Assembly: GCF_036850765.1 (NCBI RefSeq)
Contig: NC_089491.1
Location: 92,226,740-92,290,739 of the forward strand
DNA length: 64,000 nucleotides
Origin: Saccopteryx bilineata
Taxonomy: Eukaryota; Chordata; Mammalia; Chiroptera; Emballonuridae
Reading direction: 5' to 3'
Part shown: positions 45,766-57,625 of the stretch, piece by piece
Layout of the letters: each line of letters starts with the position of its first letter
Numbering within the stretch: the first letter of the stretch is position 1
Made by a program: the position numbers and the translations under genes
Notes under the pieces: model-generated
Told to the model about the DNA's origin: nothing
Databases searched by the model: none
The model's input: only the letters and a program-made list of their open reading frames with translations

Positions 45766-48304
45766 CATTGAACTCTGTTCAACTTATTACTTCATCTTTC
45801 TCCCAGCTATCTTTCTAATAAATGTTTACTGTCGTTTTGTATCATCTCACCATGTAAAAAAGATAACAATAAATTCCTGCTCTCCCTTGACTACTGATTT
45901 AAAAAAATATAAAAGATCTCTTGTCAGTTCATTTAGCTGGAAGTTGTATTCATTATTAGAACAACTTACCTATGATTCCCAGAAATAAGCATCTTCTAGA
46001 AGAGCATATCTCAAAGGTATCATAGTTAGCTTTCCATTGTGTAAGTTATTTAAAAATTTTATCACTTCTTTTTATATGTTCTGCAGTGTCAAAAAATTGT
46101 ATGAATGATGAAAACCTAACTTAAAAATAATAAATCTGACACTATAAAATTACATGCTATTTTAACTGAAATTGGAAGCTACTGAATTTTGTTCCAGATA
46201 AAATAAGAAGACAGTGGGAATAAGGATCATCTATATTTCATTCACTGCTGTGTTAATAGTACAATATTTTTATATAGTGGACTCTAAAATATTGTTGAAT
46301 GAGATGAATGGTTGAATCAGTTATCAAAAGGTAAATTTAAAGTTAGTAATAATTAAACATTAATAGAATTGGTAAATATGCATTTTACTAAAGGAAGAGG
46401 ACTGAGATGAGCATGATAAATTGTTATTTCTATCAGAATATAGACATTACAATAGCCAGTGCATTCACGAAAATAACTGTATTACAGTTTTAGTAGGAAA
46501 TGTCTTCTCTACATAATTGTTTTCTAAATAATGTGCATATTTTAATGACCAAATAACTTACTTCTGCTCAGAAGGTAGCTATATGTTCTCTCTCTACTCT
46601 CTATATATCCTCTAAGCTATGTTATTTTAATATATATATATATATATACAAATGTAAAATAAATTTTTAGGAAAAGGGAAATGAAATATTTTATTTAATA
46701 TTCTCATCTTAATTATAGATTCCAGTATAAAGACTTATCGAAGGTTTAGCTAGGTGACAGATTCAATTTGTCTACTCTATAAATCTCAGTAAATTCTTTC
46801 AACATTCCACACATAAAAGGTTTCTTTTAAATAATTTAAACTCAAAGATTGCTAGGTTGGAAGTTTTTCTGAGTTTCTTTTAGAGACATATGCTACTTTT
46901 ATTTTTTTATAAATAATTACCTGATGGAGTTATTTCTTTATCCATACTTTTTTTTAACACTTTTCCCTTATGTGCTTTGATATTTCATATTTTTAGTTTA
47001 GTATATAAGTGTATTATTTTATATTTAAGTGTCTCACCACCATATCAGAGACTACCAGTCAGGATTAGATGTCTTTATGCTGTGTTGATAAATACATAAT
47101 ACGTCATTTTCACTTTTATATTTATACATTTACTATCCTATTAGATTATGATATATATCTTATTAGTTCTGCAATGCATATATACAGATGCAATAGATAT
47201 ATAGATACATCTTTAGCATAAACAAATATATGCATGCAAGCAACTACAGATGCAATTCCTTTCTTATGATCAAAGGAGTCAACACACTTTGCAAAAAATC
47301 CTACTCTATTTATTTTAAATAAAATAGACTTAAGGTGTTATAAAAATTTTTTATTTTAGTATTTCCTAAGTGCATTTTGCACTTCCAGTTTTTTTTACCT
47401 AATAACTACTTTATGGGTTTCAATAACTCTTATCATCTCATGTGGCCCATATTCACAAGGGTATGGTTCTTTTGTCATATTCTTATTCTGTCTTCATATT
47501 TAATTATTTTTTATATTTCTTTGAGCTTTAATTTGAATGCTCAATCTCTCAATACTTGGAGGCACAGGAAAAATGTCCTATTTGCATATTCAATAATTTA
47601 TATTGTGAGTTTTTCAAAAATAGGATCTTTCACAGCATTCTCTTTGCCCAGCCTTTCACCTGTCATAACAGAGATGCTCAATAATTTCAATGTTCATGGT
47701 ACAGAAATTCCATTTGAAACAATACTGGAGTCCCAAATTCTATAATACTGGCATTTTCTTTAAAAGTCTTGTTTTGAAATAATATAGACAATACATATTA
47801 AATGACAATATTTATTTCAATTGTCAACAAAACAAAGCCTATATAAAGTAAAAAATAAAAGTCACCTATAGTCTTATTCAAACTCCCCACTTCTACAGAC
47901 CATTAAGGCTAATAGTTTGAAGTAAAGTCTTTCAGCCTTTTTTGTTTCACGCAAAAAATTTTATAAAGAAATTTACTTTACATAGTGCTATGAGCAGGGG
48001 TGGAGGTGAAGTATCCTTGGGTGAACAGTTCAGCTGTCTTCTACTTCATGAAATAAGAACAGTATACTTGGCTACTGTACCCTCACCAACACCCTGACCT
48101 AGAGTCTGGATGATTTTAGGTACACAAAGTCAGTAGGGAAAGGGGCTTGCTTGCTGATGTATGTTGAACACAGGTAGTTCTGTTAGACGTTCAAGCCTGA
48201 GTAAATAAAGATGATAGGACATTGGAAAGTACTAAATCATGACAAAAATACTTTTTTCTTTGCTATTTTAGTTTCCTAACAAGTAATCATAAAATTATTA
48301 ATTG
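45766..48304. other. AT-rich intergenic DNA, no gene seen
   Basis: A possible L2 3' end lies near 46220-46310. A TA run is at about 46632-46649. The 122-codon frame at 47377-47745 is the longest non-repeat frame in the interval but is hydrophobic AT-rich sequence with no recognisable motif. Confidence 0.55.
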
Positions 48305-49010
48305 AAAATAACACAGAGAGGCTGTGGAGAAAAAGAAACCCTCATCCATTGTTAGTGGGAATGTAAAGTAGTACAACCATTATGGAAGAAAGTATGCTGG
48401 TTCCTCAAGAAATTAAAAATAGAACTACCATATGACCCAGGAACCCCTCTACTGGGAATATACCCCCACAACTCAAAAACACTGGTATGTAAAGACACAT
48501 GCAGCCCCATATTCATTGCAGCATTGTTCACAGTAGCCAAGACATGGAAACAACCAAAAAGCCCTTCAATAGATGAATGGATAAAGAAGATATGGTACAT
48601 ATATACTATGGAATACTACTCAGCCAGAAGAAATGATGACATCGGATCATTTACAATAATATGGATGGACGTCGACAACATTATACTGAGTGAAATAAGT
48701 AAATCAGAAAAAACTAAGAACTGTATGATTCCATACATAGGTGGGACATAAAAATGAGACTCAGGGACATGGACAAGAGTGTGGTGGTTACCAGGGGTGG
48801 GGAGGGGAAGGGAGGGGGGGAGAAGAGGGGCACAAAGAAAACAAAACCTGATAGAAGGTGACAGAAGACTATATGACTTTGGGTGATGGGTATGCAACAT
48901 AATGAAATGTCAAAATAACCTGGAGATGTTTTCTCTGAACCTATGTACCCTGATTGATTAATGTCACCACATTAAAATTAATTAAAATAATAATAAAATT
49001 AAAAAAAAAT
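48305..49010 (+). mobile_element. 5'-truncated L1 (ORF2 end plus 3' UTR)
   Basis: Starts abruptly at GGCTGTGGAGAAAAAGAAAC (about 48321). It is open from 48524 through [20 protein letters not shown] to the ORF2 stop at 48749-48751. A G-rich 3' UTR block (48794-48819) and an A-rich end follow. Slightly better preserved in the final ORF2 segment than the 9-kb copy, but far too short to be active. Confidence 0.93.
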
Positions 49011-49221
49011 TAACTGTTTTTCATTTAAAAAGAAAATCCAATTGTTCCAATACATACACCATTGTAGTATTTTATTGGTATGTGCATATATTTTATTCAT
49101 TATCTTTTCTCTATCAGGACATTTTCAGGACAGTCTTAACTTTTGTGTAATGAGAACACATACATTAAATGCCATGCAGATTTTTAAATATACTGTCTTT
49201 ATTTCAAAATCTATTTCTCTT

Positions 49222-49580
49222 GCCTGACCAGGAGGTGGCGCAGCGGATAGAGAGTCGGACTGTGATGCGGAGGACCCAGTTTCTAGACCCCAAGGTTTCC
49301 AGCTTGAGCGCAGGCTCATCTGGTTTAAGCAAAGCTCACCAGCTTGGACCTAAGGTCACTGGCTTGAGCAAGGGGTTATTCAGTCTGCTGAAGACCCATG
49401 GTCAAGGCACATATGAGAAAGCAATGAACAACTAAGGTGTTGCATTGAAAAACTGATGATTGATGCTTCTCATGTCTTTTTGTTCCTGTCTGTCTGTTTC
49501 TATCTATCCCTCTTTCTGACTCTTGCTGTCTCTGTAAAAAAAAAAGAAAAGAAAAAAGAAAAAAAGAAAGAAGAAGAAAA
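49222..49580 (+). mobile_element. SINE family A with near-perfect target duplication
   Basis: Head GCCTGACCAGGAGGTGGCGC, complete body, and A-rich tail with G interruptions. Flanks AAAATCTATTTCT (left) and AAAATCCATTTCT (right) differ by one base. Confidence 0.94.
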
Positions 49581-49828
49581 AAAATCCATTTCTGGTTTTA
49601 TTAAAGTAACTTCAGGTAATTATTTAAAAATTATTATAGCTGTTCAACTTTATTTAATGTACATGCATATATGACTCATTAATAACTGACATGCTGAAGT
49701 TGATTTTTTTATATAAAATAAAAACAGCTGGTAAAATAAAATAAAATGCCTTTAATATTTTTAATATTCAGGTATTATATAATTAAAATAATGAAAGCTA
49801 CTTACTCCAAAGCTTTAATTGTATATAG

Positions 49829-50168
49829 CAGTGGTCTCCAACCCCTGGGCCATGGACCAGTATTGGTCCGTGGGCCATTTGGTACCGGTCTGCAGAGAAG
49901 AAATAACTTACGTTATTTCCGTTTTATTTATATTTAAGTCTGAATGATGTTTTATTTTTAAAAAATGACCAGATTCCCACTGTCACATCTGCCGAAGACT
50001 CACTCTTGATGCTTGTCTTGTAAGTTCGACAATTATATTTTAAAATGCCACAGTTTTTACACCAGTCGCATAATTTTATTTTGTGCATTTATCCATCCCA
50101 CCCTAAAGGCCGGTCCATGAAAATATTTTCTGACATTAAACTGGCCCAAAAAAGGTTGGGGACCACTG
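49829..50168 (+). mobile_element. Non-autonomous hAT-type DNA transposon (miniature element)
   Basis: Inverted ends CAGTGGTCTCCAACC and (reverse strand) CAGTGGTCCCCAACC differ by one base in 15. The 8-bp flanks GTATATAG and GTTTATAA match at 6 of 8, which fits the 8-bp duplication of hAT elements. The inside is non-coding. Near-identical elements, as I recall them, are known from bat genomes. Confidence 0.9.
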
Positions 50169-50789
50169 GTTTATAACATATATGTTTAAATATTAATTTT
50201 ATGGTCTGACTATACTAAGGTGTACCCTGAATATGTTCTGAAACATGATATGTGTTTTGTAATTTGGTCTCCCTGATATCACATATGTGTGTTATTATAT
50301 ATTTTTAAATGTACTATTCTGTTGAATACTAAGAAGTCTTGAAGTCTTTCAAATAATTCTAAGAATAACTATTAGAAAAATATATGTACAAGAAATTATG
50401 AAATGCATTTTGGAAAAAAAATCCTAATTTTCCTAGCACCATTTTGTTTGAATGCCCCACAAAGACAATTGTTTCTCCTAGTCAATATTTTCTGACTTAC
50501 AAGGAACTAAAATTTAATACATTTTTAAGTTTCTAGAATGAGAAAGTAATATACTTTTACCAGAAAAGAATGCAAAGTATGTCTTTAAATTTCATTAAGA
50601 AGTCATATATTAAAACCCTTTAGGATAAATTTTTATACTAATAATTAAAAAAGAGTTAATCTTGCAACATCTAAGATCTAATATTTCTTGGTTGCTTCTC
50701 AAAACCTATTACAAAGGTTTTAGATTCTAAGAGCTAGGCATTAACATTTTCTTCTTCAGTTTTTGCATTTCCTACCTTTTACTTTTTTC
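50169..50789. other. AT-rich intergenic DNA, no gene seen
   Basis: Nothing recognised. Confidence 0.6.
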
Positions 50790-51010
50790 TTAATAAAAAT
50801 AATCTTTTTTATTTATTTTAAAATTTTTCAATTACACTTGGCTTTCAATATTATATTAGGCTCAGGTGTACAGCATAGAGTTTAGACATTTACAAAACTT
50901 GTGAAGTGATCCACTCCCTATAAATCTAGTAGCTATCAGGCCCCATGAATAGTTACTGACTATATTCTTAACCCTGCCCAGTTATATCTAATGAGAGAAT
51001 GATAAACCCT
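50790..51010 (-). mobile_element. Antisense L1 3' UTR fragment
   Basis: TTTTCAATTACACTTGGCTT, then TTAGGCTCAGGTGTACAGCA and TGAAGTGATCCACTCCCTAT match the reverse strand of an older L1 3' UTR. A short piece of the same type is at about 59268-59325. Confidence 0.7.
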
Positions 51011-51285
51011 GTATCCTCTACCCATATAGAGATTTGTTTCATTCTGAAGTCCCATTAACTTGTGGAGCTAGGAGTCCACTTAGCATAACTCATAGAATAT
51101 TTAGCTTTATTCTATGAAGGATAATCTTTGGTAATAAACATCAAGAATCATAATTACTAGAATTTATTTCAAAAAGTAAAATATTTGCTAAAAGCTTGTT
51201 ATGTACTGTTTTATCTTCACCATAGGGTTATCCCTACCATTGTGAGTATGGTCTTCACAATGTACATTAAATACTGACTCCATTT

Positions 51286-51444
51286 GAAAGAAGAAGAAGA
51301 AGAAGAAGAAGAAGAAGAAGAAGAAGAAGAAGAAGAAGAAGAAGAAGAAGAAGAAGAAGAGGAGGAGGAGGAGGAGGAGGAGGAGGAGGAGGAGGAGAAG
51401 GAGGAGGAGGAGGAGGAGGAGGAAGAAGAAGAGGGAAGGAGGAG

Positions 51445-51482
<38 letters not shown>

Positions 51483-51538
51483 AGAAGAAGAAGAAGAAGA
51501 AGAAGAAGAAGAAGGAGAAAGAAGAAGAAGAAAAAAAA
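51286..51538. repeat. 253-nt pure purine tract, (GAA)n(GGA)n
   Basis: From 51286 to 51538 the forward strand has no C or T. It starts as about 24 GAA units, changes to GGA units around 51360-51420, and returns to GAA. The long glutamate/lysine and leucine/phenylalanine frames are this repeat. Confidence 0.98.
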
Positions 51539-51539
51539 C

Positions 51540-52985
51540 AAGAAGAAACCCTGAATCTAACAGTATAAAATTAATTAGTCAAAATCATATGACTACGTTG
51601 AAGCAGAGAATAAATTTAAATCCTCTGCCTGGTTTCAATTCTTGCGTTCTTTCTAAGATGCTATACTACTTTTTTAAATTGGAGCAAATTATTTACCCTA
51701 AAGATGTTATATCCCAACCTTTTACATGATGACCACATTTTTGATGCTTGAGTATTGACTTCTTTTTAGTCCTCCACCTTTTTTCTTTGATCCTACTCTG
51801 GATAGATTGATAAAAGAGTTTGCAGATAATTTCTCCTTTGGAGCAGGTTGTAAAGTTAAACCTCACAAATCCCCAGCCTGTGATGAGAACTTATGCTTAA
51901 TTACTGTCCTCTGACAATAGTTTCTCTGCTTTACCTAAATCACCTCCTACCTGTTTGCATATCTTGATCTCCTTGGGAGTCCCCTATGTGAGCAACAAAC
52001 TTTCTGTCCTTTTGGTGTGTACCGGGTCATGAGCTACATTTGAAACAAAAATATTTGAGCAGCCCATTTTGCAAAACAACCAAATATTTATTTACAAAAA
52101 AGTTTTCATATCAATTCTCAACCAAGTTGATGCTATTACTACTCAGAGATTCCAATAAAAATATCTAAAACATAAGTGGTTTTTATGTGCAGCTGAGATG
52201 TATCAATACTTTATTAAGTTTGGAAACTGAAGTTTGGTCCTTGACTCTCTTTCCTGTTCATTGTTTTATTGGGCACTGCTGTAAACAAGATAATAGGCAG
52301 ACACTAAACCCGATTCTTTTTTCTAAATACACTTTGTGTCTAACTTATAATGAGTACCTAATAAATGCTGTCTGAAAAAATGAACCAATAAAGATTATTG
52401 ATACTCTGCTTATATTTATTCTTAATAAAGTTGATATACATTGTAGAATTTTATTCAAAGTAATAAAATTAGACTATATTTATACTATTTTGTTCTTATA
52501 GTATTAAATATAATATTTTCTGAAAAGAGTAGAATGATGCATATATTAACAATAAAAATCTCCATTTATGTGAAATTGTCATTTAGAATGCGAGCAAAAT
52601 TCAACAAAGAATGTCAGAGTTTGGAGAAACAGATTTCTGGTAACGATTTTGATGCTGCAAGATCAACATGGAGATATGACTATGCTATTAATAGGGTAAA
52701 TCAGGACACAGCCCTGCTGGTTAAAATAATTAAATGTCTTAATTAGTTACACTATTAGCCTATTAGTAAACTTTGAGTCTCTATTAAGAAAGTAGGAAGA
52801 AAAACATTTCACTGATATTGTAATTCTAAAACAAATGCACAAACTAGAAGAATTTATCAGTTTTCTGTCCATGTTTCTTTGTCCCCCGCTGATGAAAGTA
52901 AAAGATAAGATTCTGTTATAATTCATGGATTTCTTTGTAATGTTATGTCTTTGCAGAGTTCTTATCTTCAGGGAATTTTGCTTTT
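51540..52985. other. AT-rich intergenic DNA; one weak exon-like segment
   Basis: No recognised gene. The segment 52586-52696 is described separately. Confidence 0.55.
52586..52694 (+). other. Exon-like open segment, function unknown
   Basis: A splice-acceptor-like TCATTTAG precedes 52587, an open frame follows, and a donor-like GTAAAT begins at 52695. The frame reads through residues such as QSLEKQISGNDFDAARSTW with less AT-biased codons than the surroundings. I do not recognise the protein. The frame also continues open past the donor-like site to 52743, which weakens the exon reading. Confidence 0.15.
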
Positions 52986-53001
52986 TAAACTCTCTCTGCT
53001 A

Positions 53002-53380
53002 GCCGTGGCCGGTTTGCTCAGTGGTAGAGCATTGGCCTGGCATGTGGAAGTCCCGGGTTCGATTCCCGGCCAGAGCACACAGGAGAAGCGCCTATCTGCT
53101 TCTCCACCCCTCCCCTCTCCTTCCTCTCTGTCTCTCTCTTCCCCTTCCGCAGCCGAGGCTCCATTAGAGCAAAGATGGCCCAGGCGCTGGGGATGGCTCC
53201 TCGGCCTCTGCCCCAGGCGCTAGAGTGGCTCTGGTCAAGACAGAGCGACGCCCTGGAGGGGCAGAGCATCCCCCTTGGTGGGCGTGCCGGGTGGATCCCG
53301 GTCGGGCGCATGCGGGAGTCTGTCTGACTGTCTCTCCCCGTTTCTGGCTTCAGAAAAATACAGAAAAATAAATAAATAAA
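53002..53380 (+). mobile_element. SINE family B, best preserved copy, 16-bp target duplication
   Basis: Perfect duplication TAAACTCTCTCTGCTA at 52986-53001 and 53381-53396. The tRNA-like head, the body with GATTCCCGGCCAGAGCACAC, the CT-rich middle and the terminal CAGAAAAATACAG with an (AAAT)n tail are all intact. Many CpG dinucleotides survive, a sign of youth in methylated DNA. Confidence 0.97.
53014..53066 (+). promoter_or_regulatory. Internal RNA polymerase III promoter (A and B boxes) of the SINE
   Basis: TTGCTCAGTGG (53014-53024) fits the A-box pattern and GGTTCGATTCC (53056-53066) is a perfect B box. Spacing is tRNA-like. This is the only copy in the window where I see both without damage. 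Confidence 0.75.
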
Positions 53381-53396
53381 TAAACTCTCTCTGCTA

Positions 53397-54024
53397 TAAA
53401 TGATGCGGATATTAATTGTATAATCCCCTTTTTGAATTATCCTGCAGCAAGAGTAAACTTATAAAACATGCTTTCAAATTAATATACTAACCATGCAATG
53501 ACTAAAATGCTATTAAAATAATAATTTTTGGTTATTTTCAGACTTCAAGATACATGTTTTTGCATAAACAAATGAAAAAATCTCGCTTGTAATAAGTTTA
53601 TTATAATCCATATTGCGTCGATGTAAAAAATAGAGTAACTGACATTAGACATATTAGGAGAACCAGTAATCAAAGCATGACTTCCTAACATATTTATCTG
53701 ATCCCAAAAAAAGTGTGGAAGAAAATTACTAATTTGAAAATGAATTTGCTAATGTGGAAAAAGTGAAACTAACCAAAGGCCATTAGCTCAAACCTGCATA
53801 TCTAATTAAATGTCGCATCATGAAAACAACCCAAGATAAATAAGATTTTAAACTGATAGAAAAAGGAAACAATTTTAAAAATGGGGGAGGGGAGGTTTTT
53901 TTTAAAAAGAAGTGACAATCATTGGCATTTAAGGGTGTTCTAGAATATTTAACATTGTGATGCTTGAGTCAATATTCTTGAGTATCTTATTACTGGAAAT
54001 TTCTTGTCAGTATTGTAGTCCTAG

Positions 54025-54026
<2 letters not shown>
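53397..54026. other. AT-rich intergenic DNA, no gene seen
   Basis: Nothing recognised. Confidence 0.6.

Positions 54027-54096
<70 letters not shown>
54027..54096. repeat. (GT)n(AT)n compound microsatellite
   Basis: About 17 GT units pass directly into about 17 AT units without interruption. Confidence 0.98.
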
Positions 54097-54098
<2 letters not shown>

Positions 54099-54229
54099 TC
54101 TTTTCAACTAAAAAAGATGAACCCAAGGGTTTTAATTCAACAGATTTTTAGGGCAATGTTTGTATTAACACTATCTGATGAGATCCCTTCCAGTGAAGTT
54201 AAAGAGAAGGTTTATACCAGAGTAATTTC

Positions 54230-54612
54230 TGTAAGGTCGGTGTATAATGGGGGATGGTCATGTGGGGAACTCAGGTCCTCCCGGAAACTTTGGCTAGGAC
54301 TGCCCACAACCAAGGAAACTTTGGCTAAGACTGCCCACAACCAAGCACGCCAAAAGAAACTTCCCAGAGCCCTTTGGAAAAGAGCGACTGTCCAACAGCC
54401 AGTGAGATTTCACTATATCATGTTAACTCGACCACCCTAGGGACCTTTAAATATCTCTCACACAGGTCACACCTTGCGACTTGCCTAGCCTCTGTCCCCA
54501 GGACTAGGGAACCTGGTCAGGCGGGAAGTGCTCTGTACTCAATAAAGCCTTTATTCCACACTTTGTGGCTCCGGCCCCTTCCTTCCTTCTCGGTGGGGAA
54601 AAATACCTTACA
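54230..54612 (+). mobile_element. Solo LTR of an endogenous retrovirus, gammaretrovirus-like
   Basis: The 383-bp block starts TGTAAGGT and ends ACCTTACA, perfect 8-bp inverted ends of the TG...CA type. A TATA-like TTTAAATATCT lies at 54446-54456 and the poly(A) signal AATAAA at 54541-54546, giving a U3-R-U5 layout. Flanking 4-mers TTTC and ATTC match at three of four, as for a 4-bp duplication. No internal retroviral sequence adjoins, so it is a recombined solo LTR. Short open frames over it are not genes. Confidence 0.88.
54283..54344 (+). repeat. 31-bp tandem duplication in the LTR U3
   Basis: Two 31-bp copies (54283-54313 and 54314-54344) both start GGAAACTTTGGCTA and end GACTGCCCACAACCAA-like, with one G/A difference. 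Direct repeats in U3 are the usual form of retroviral enhancers. Confidence 0.95.
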
Positions 54613-57410
54613 ATTCCTAATTTTTGACTAATGATCACATAGAGGTCTTAAATTTATCCTTGAGAAAAGCATAAATTTTGCTACAGTGCATTAAACCTCT
54701 ATAATAATATATTAGAAAATTGTGAAAGCTTTTAAGGGTCATTTGTTCTTCATATTTTATTGTTGAATATGGGCAATAAAGATAATAGTGTTGGAAGCGA
54801 TGAGAAACATTGGATAAAATATTAATACTTACATTAATCTAAATTATTCTGAAAGTGAACATGCAATTTCCAGATTAAAATCAGACTATCATTAATTACA
54901 GAAATAACCATGTCTGTTTTCCATACCCCATTCTCAGAAATCTGTGATGAGGCAGAGGGTTACCCATGCATGTACCAAAGTGGTTTTCTTATCCTACAGG
55001 AGCTACAGGAGACGAGTCTGAAGTTATGAACCTATAAGTTGATATAAAAATTGATGCACTCCTCCCCACTAGGGAGAGAGAAGCCTTATTGCTCTAATGA
55101 AAGCAAATCTTCTCTGAGACAAGAAGATAATAATATAAACCACTAAAATTGAGGAGCAAATGTTTCTGGAAGTCAAAAGGAAACATGCTTGATCTTTCTA
55201 GCATGCCAATTTCCATTGCTCAGGAGGCCAGAATCCTACAGGAACACTGAGAGATCCAGAGGGCACTACATCCGCAGTGTCTTGCAAAGCTTTTTCAAAA
55301 TATAACACTATAAAATGAGTGCCTTCAGTATTGAATAAATAAGTTATGTAACCCAAGTTGGAAACAGAGTCTTAAAGTTTTAGTGGTTTTTATTCCGCTT
55401 GCTATTCTTGAAATAGATAGTTGTCTTTTGATAAAGCCAAACTTCTATCCATCCAGAAAACAAACAGTAATGTTCAATTAAATGATATGATTATATAAAC
55501 TCCATTTGGCAGTGTTCAATTACCTATGCCTGACTTTTATAGATTTTTGCCAGGATTATCAAGTTGGCAGATGGGACATGTTTCAGAGAGACATCCTCAG
55601 AAATTCTGAGTAAAATTACCCAACGTACTGAATTAAGATTACAGCCAAATTTTCACTGTTATGGTGAAAACTGAACAATAAATTATGTTAGATAATTTAT
55701 ACATACTGAAAGAGGGTAAAATTAGTGTGGGTTTTTAGTACTGTGATGGCCCCAATTTTGGAATCCTGGCTGAAGACTGGTCAGTTTCCCTTTGTGAACA
55801 GTTGACTAAGTTCACCGTCCCAACCATTTACCTTATTGGGTTCTCATACTCCAAGGCACTATATACACAAGGTATGTATGCCCTCTGGATCGGGTATCAG
55901 ACAACTAGGGACAGCTCTGTGTCCCAAAGCCCTCCAGATGATTTATATTAGCCAATTCACAGTGATCCCACAATATCTAACTAATGTCACCCCACTTGTC
56001 ATATATAAACTGCCCCCTCAGCACCAACTTGCTCAGCAGCTCAGCTTCACCTTGACACCTAGTAAGAACCACTCCCTGCCCTCATATGGCCCTTCTTTAC
56101 ATCCTTCTCTTGTTCTGCCTTTCACTTATCATGAGTGGCAGTGTGTTATGTCCTGCCATCAAAAGAATTTTTAAAATTTACCAAACAGAAAGTAGAATGT
56201 CAATTTTAGAAATGATATTCAAATAATTTATACAGATGCAGCCACTAATTATTCATGAATGAAAAGATTCAAGATTCTATATTAACACAATTTAATATTG
56301 GTTTAAGGCCTTAAATTTAATTAATAATTTAAAAATTATAATTAAAGTCAACAAATTAATCCTCTATTATTCATAGCATTATTACAATTTATGAGATTTA
56401 ACATTTTGAGATACCCTATTACTATAAATTTCTTTAAATATCATTTTATATGTTTCCAAACTTAAATTATAGTGCGAACAGTATAAACCAATGTTGAAAA
56501 TTTTAAAAAGCTTAAATCACTAGAGGTTTAGCCATAATCTTATATAAACTGGGTTATTTGGTTGAGATTAGTTCCCATAGTAAACCATGGAAGAAGACAT
56601 TTGTATTTCTTAAACTGTGCTATTTACTTACTTAATTCAAATATTACATACACTTACTTCTAACACAATTTACAAACTTATGTGTTTATAAAACTTAATT
56701 TTAAAAGCTCCTTATATCATATTTAAAGTTTTTTCCTCATTCTAGATAACTAGTGGTAATGTTTCTTTCTGTTTTATCTAGCAAGGGAGGCCATTACTCA
56801 GTTACTGTACCTAGCTGTAGGTTTTTTGTATTTTTTTAATAGCTAACATATTTTTTTTGTAGTTAACATATTTTAAGCAAAATAATTTTTATATTTTTTC
56901 AGAAGACAATTGTTGTTCTCTATCTAGAATAGATATTTTTACAATGAACATATGGAAATAATTTATTAATTAATCCACAAAGTTTTTCGAGAGAGGATAA
57001 AGTGAGAGAAAAATGAAATAACAAGAAGTTTGAAGTAGCTACTTTCAGAAAAATGTGAAATTATTATTGTCAGTTATTATTTTCCCTCTGTATGAAGAAA
57101 AAGATTAGATGAAGAAAACCTTTTCTAATACACACACACACACGCATTTTTATAGCCCATTAAAAAGGTGCACTCTTACAAGTACTTATAGACAAGTAAA
57201 ACTAGACTATCTCTTTTCAGTTCTAAGATGTCTCTAAAGTGAAAAATCTTTATGTCAAAACACTTCTATGTGACTAATATAAATCTAGATTGTCCTTGTT
57301 AAAATCCTTAAAAAAATTAAAATATTTCACTCTATTAATGTCCATATAGATAGGCAGATGGGAACTGACTGAATGAAAAATTTATAAATGGTTTTCCTTT
57401 GCTTTTCCTT
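54613..57410. other. AT-rich intergenic DNA with one LTR-like candidate
   Basis: Mostly unrecognised. The segment 55740-56165 is less AT-rich, has a TATA-like CATATATAAACTGCC near 56000 and a 112-codon open frame (55836-56174) without a recognisable domain. It could be an old LTR, at low confidence. Confidence 0.5.
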
Positions 57411-57414
57411 AATT

Positions 57415-57625
57415 GGATTTATTGGGGTGACATTGGTTAATAAAGTTATATAAGCTTCAGGTGTACGATTCTATAATACATCATCTGTATATATTACACT
57501 GTGTGTTCACCACCCCAAGTCAAGTCATTTTTCCATCACCCTATTACCCTCTTCTACCCCATCCCCATTGTCTGTGTCTATGACATATTTTTGCTTTGCT
57601 TAATCCCTTTGTATTTTTATTGGCA
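57415..57625 (-). mobile_element. Antisense L1 3' end fragment
   Basis: GGGGTGACATTGGTTAATAA, GCTTCAGGTGTACGATTC, ATACATCATCTGTATA and CCCATTGTCTGTGTCTATG form the same antisense block seen at 37683-38365. Confidence 0.65.

Noticed and set aside
47377..47745. 122-codon hydrophobic forward frame
   Set aside because: No domain, AT-driven Phe/Ile/Leu content, no splice or promoter signals; compatible with chance.
51284..51568. Glutamate/lysine-rich (forward) and leucine/phenylalanine-rich (reverse) long open frames
   Set aside because: Purely the translation of the GAA/GGA tract; no initiation context or flanking coding sequence.
53014..53075. Genuine tRNA gene
   Set aside because: The tRNA-like head is continuous with a SINE body and tail inside a target duplication. 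It is a retroposon, not a tRNA locus.
54027..54440. 137-codon frame running from the GT/AT repeat into the LTR
   Set aside because: Begins inside a microsatellite and crosses the LTR boundary; not a retroviral or host gene.
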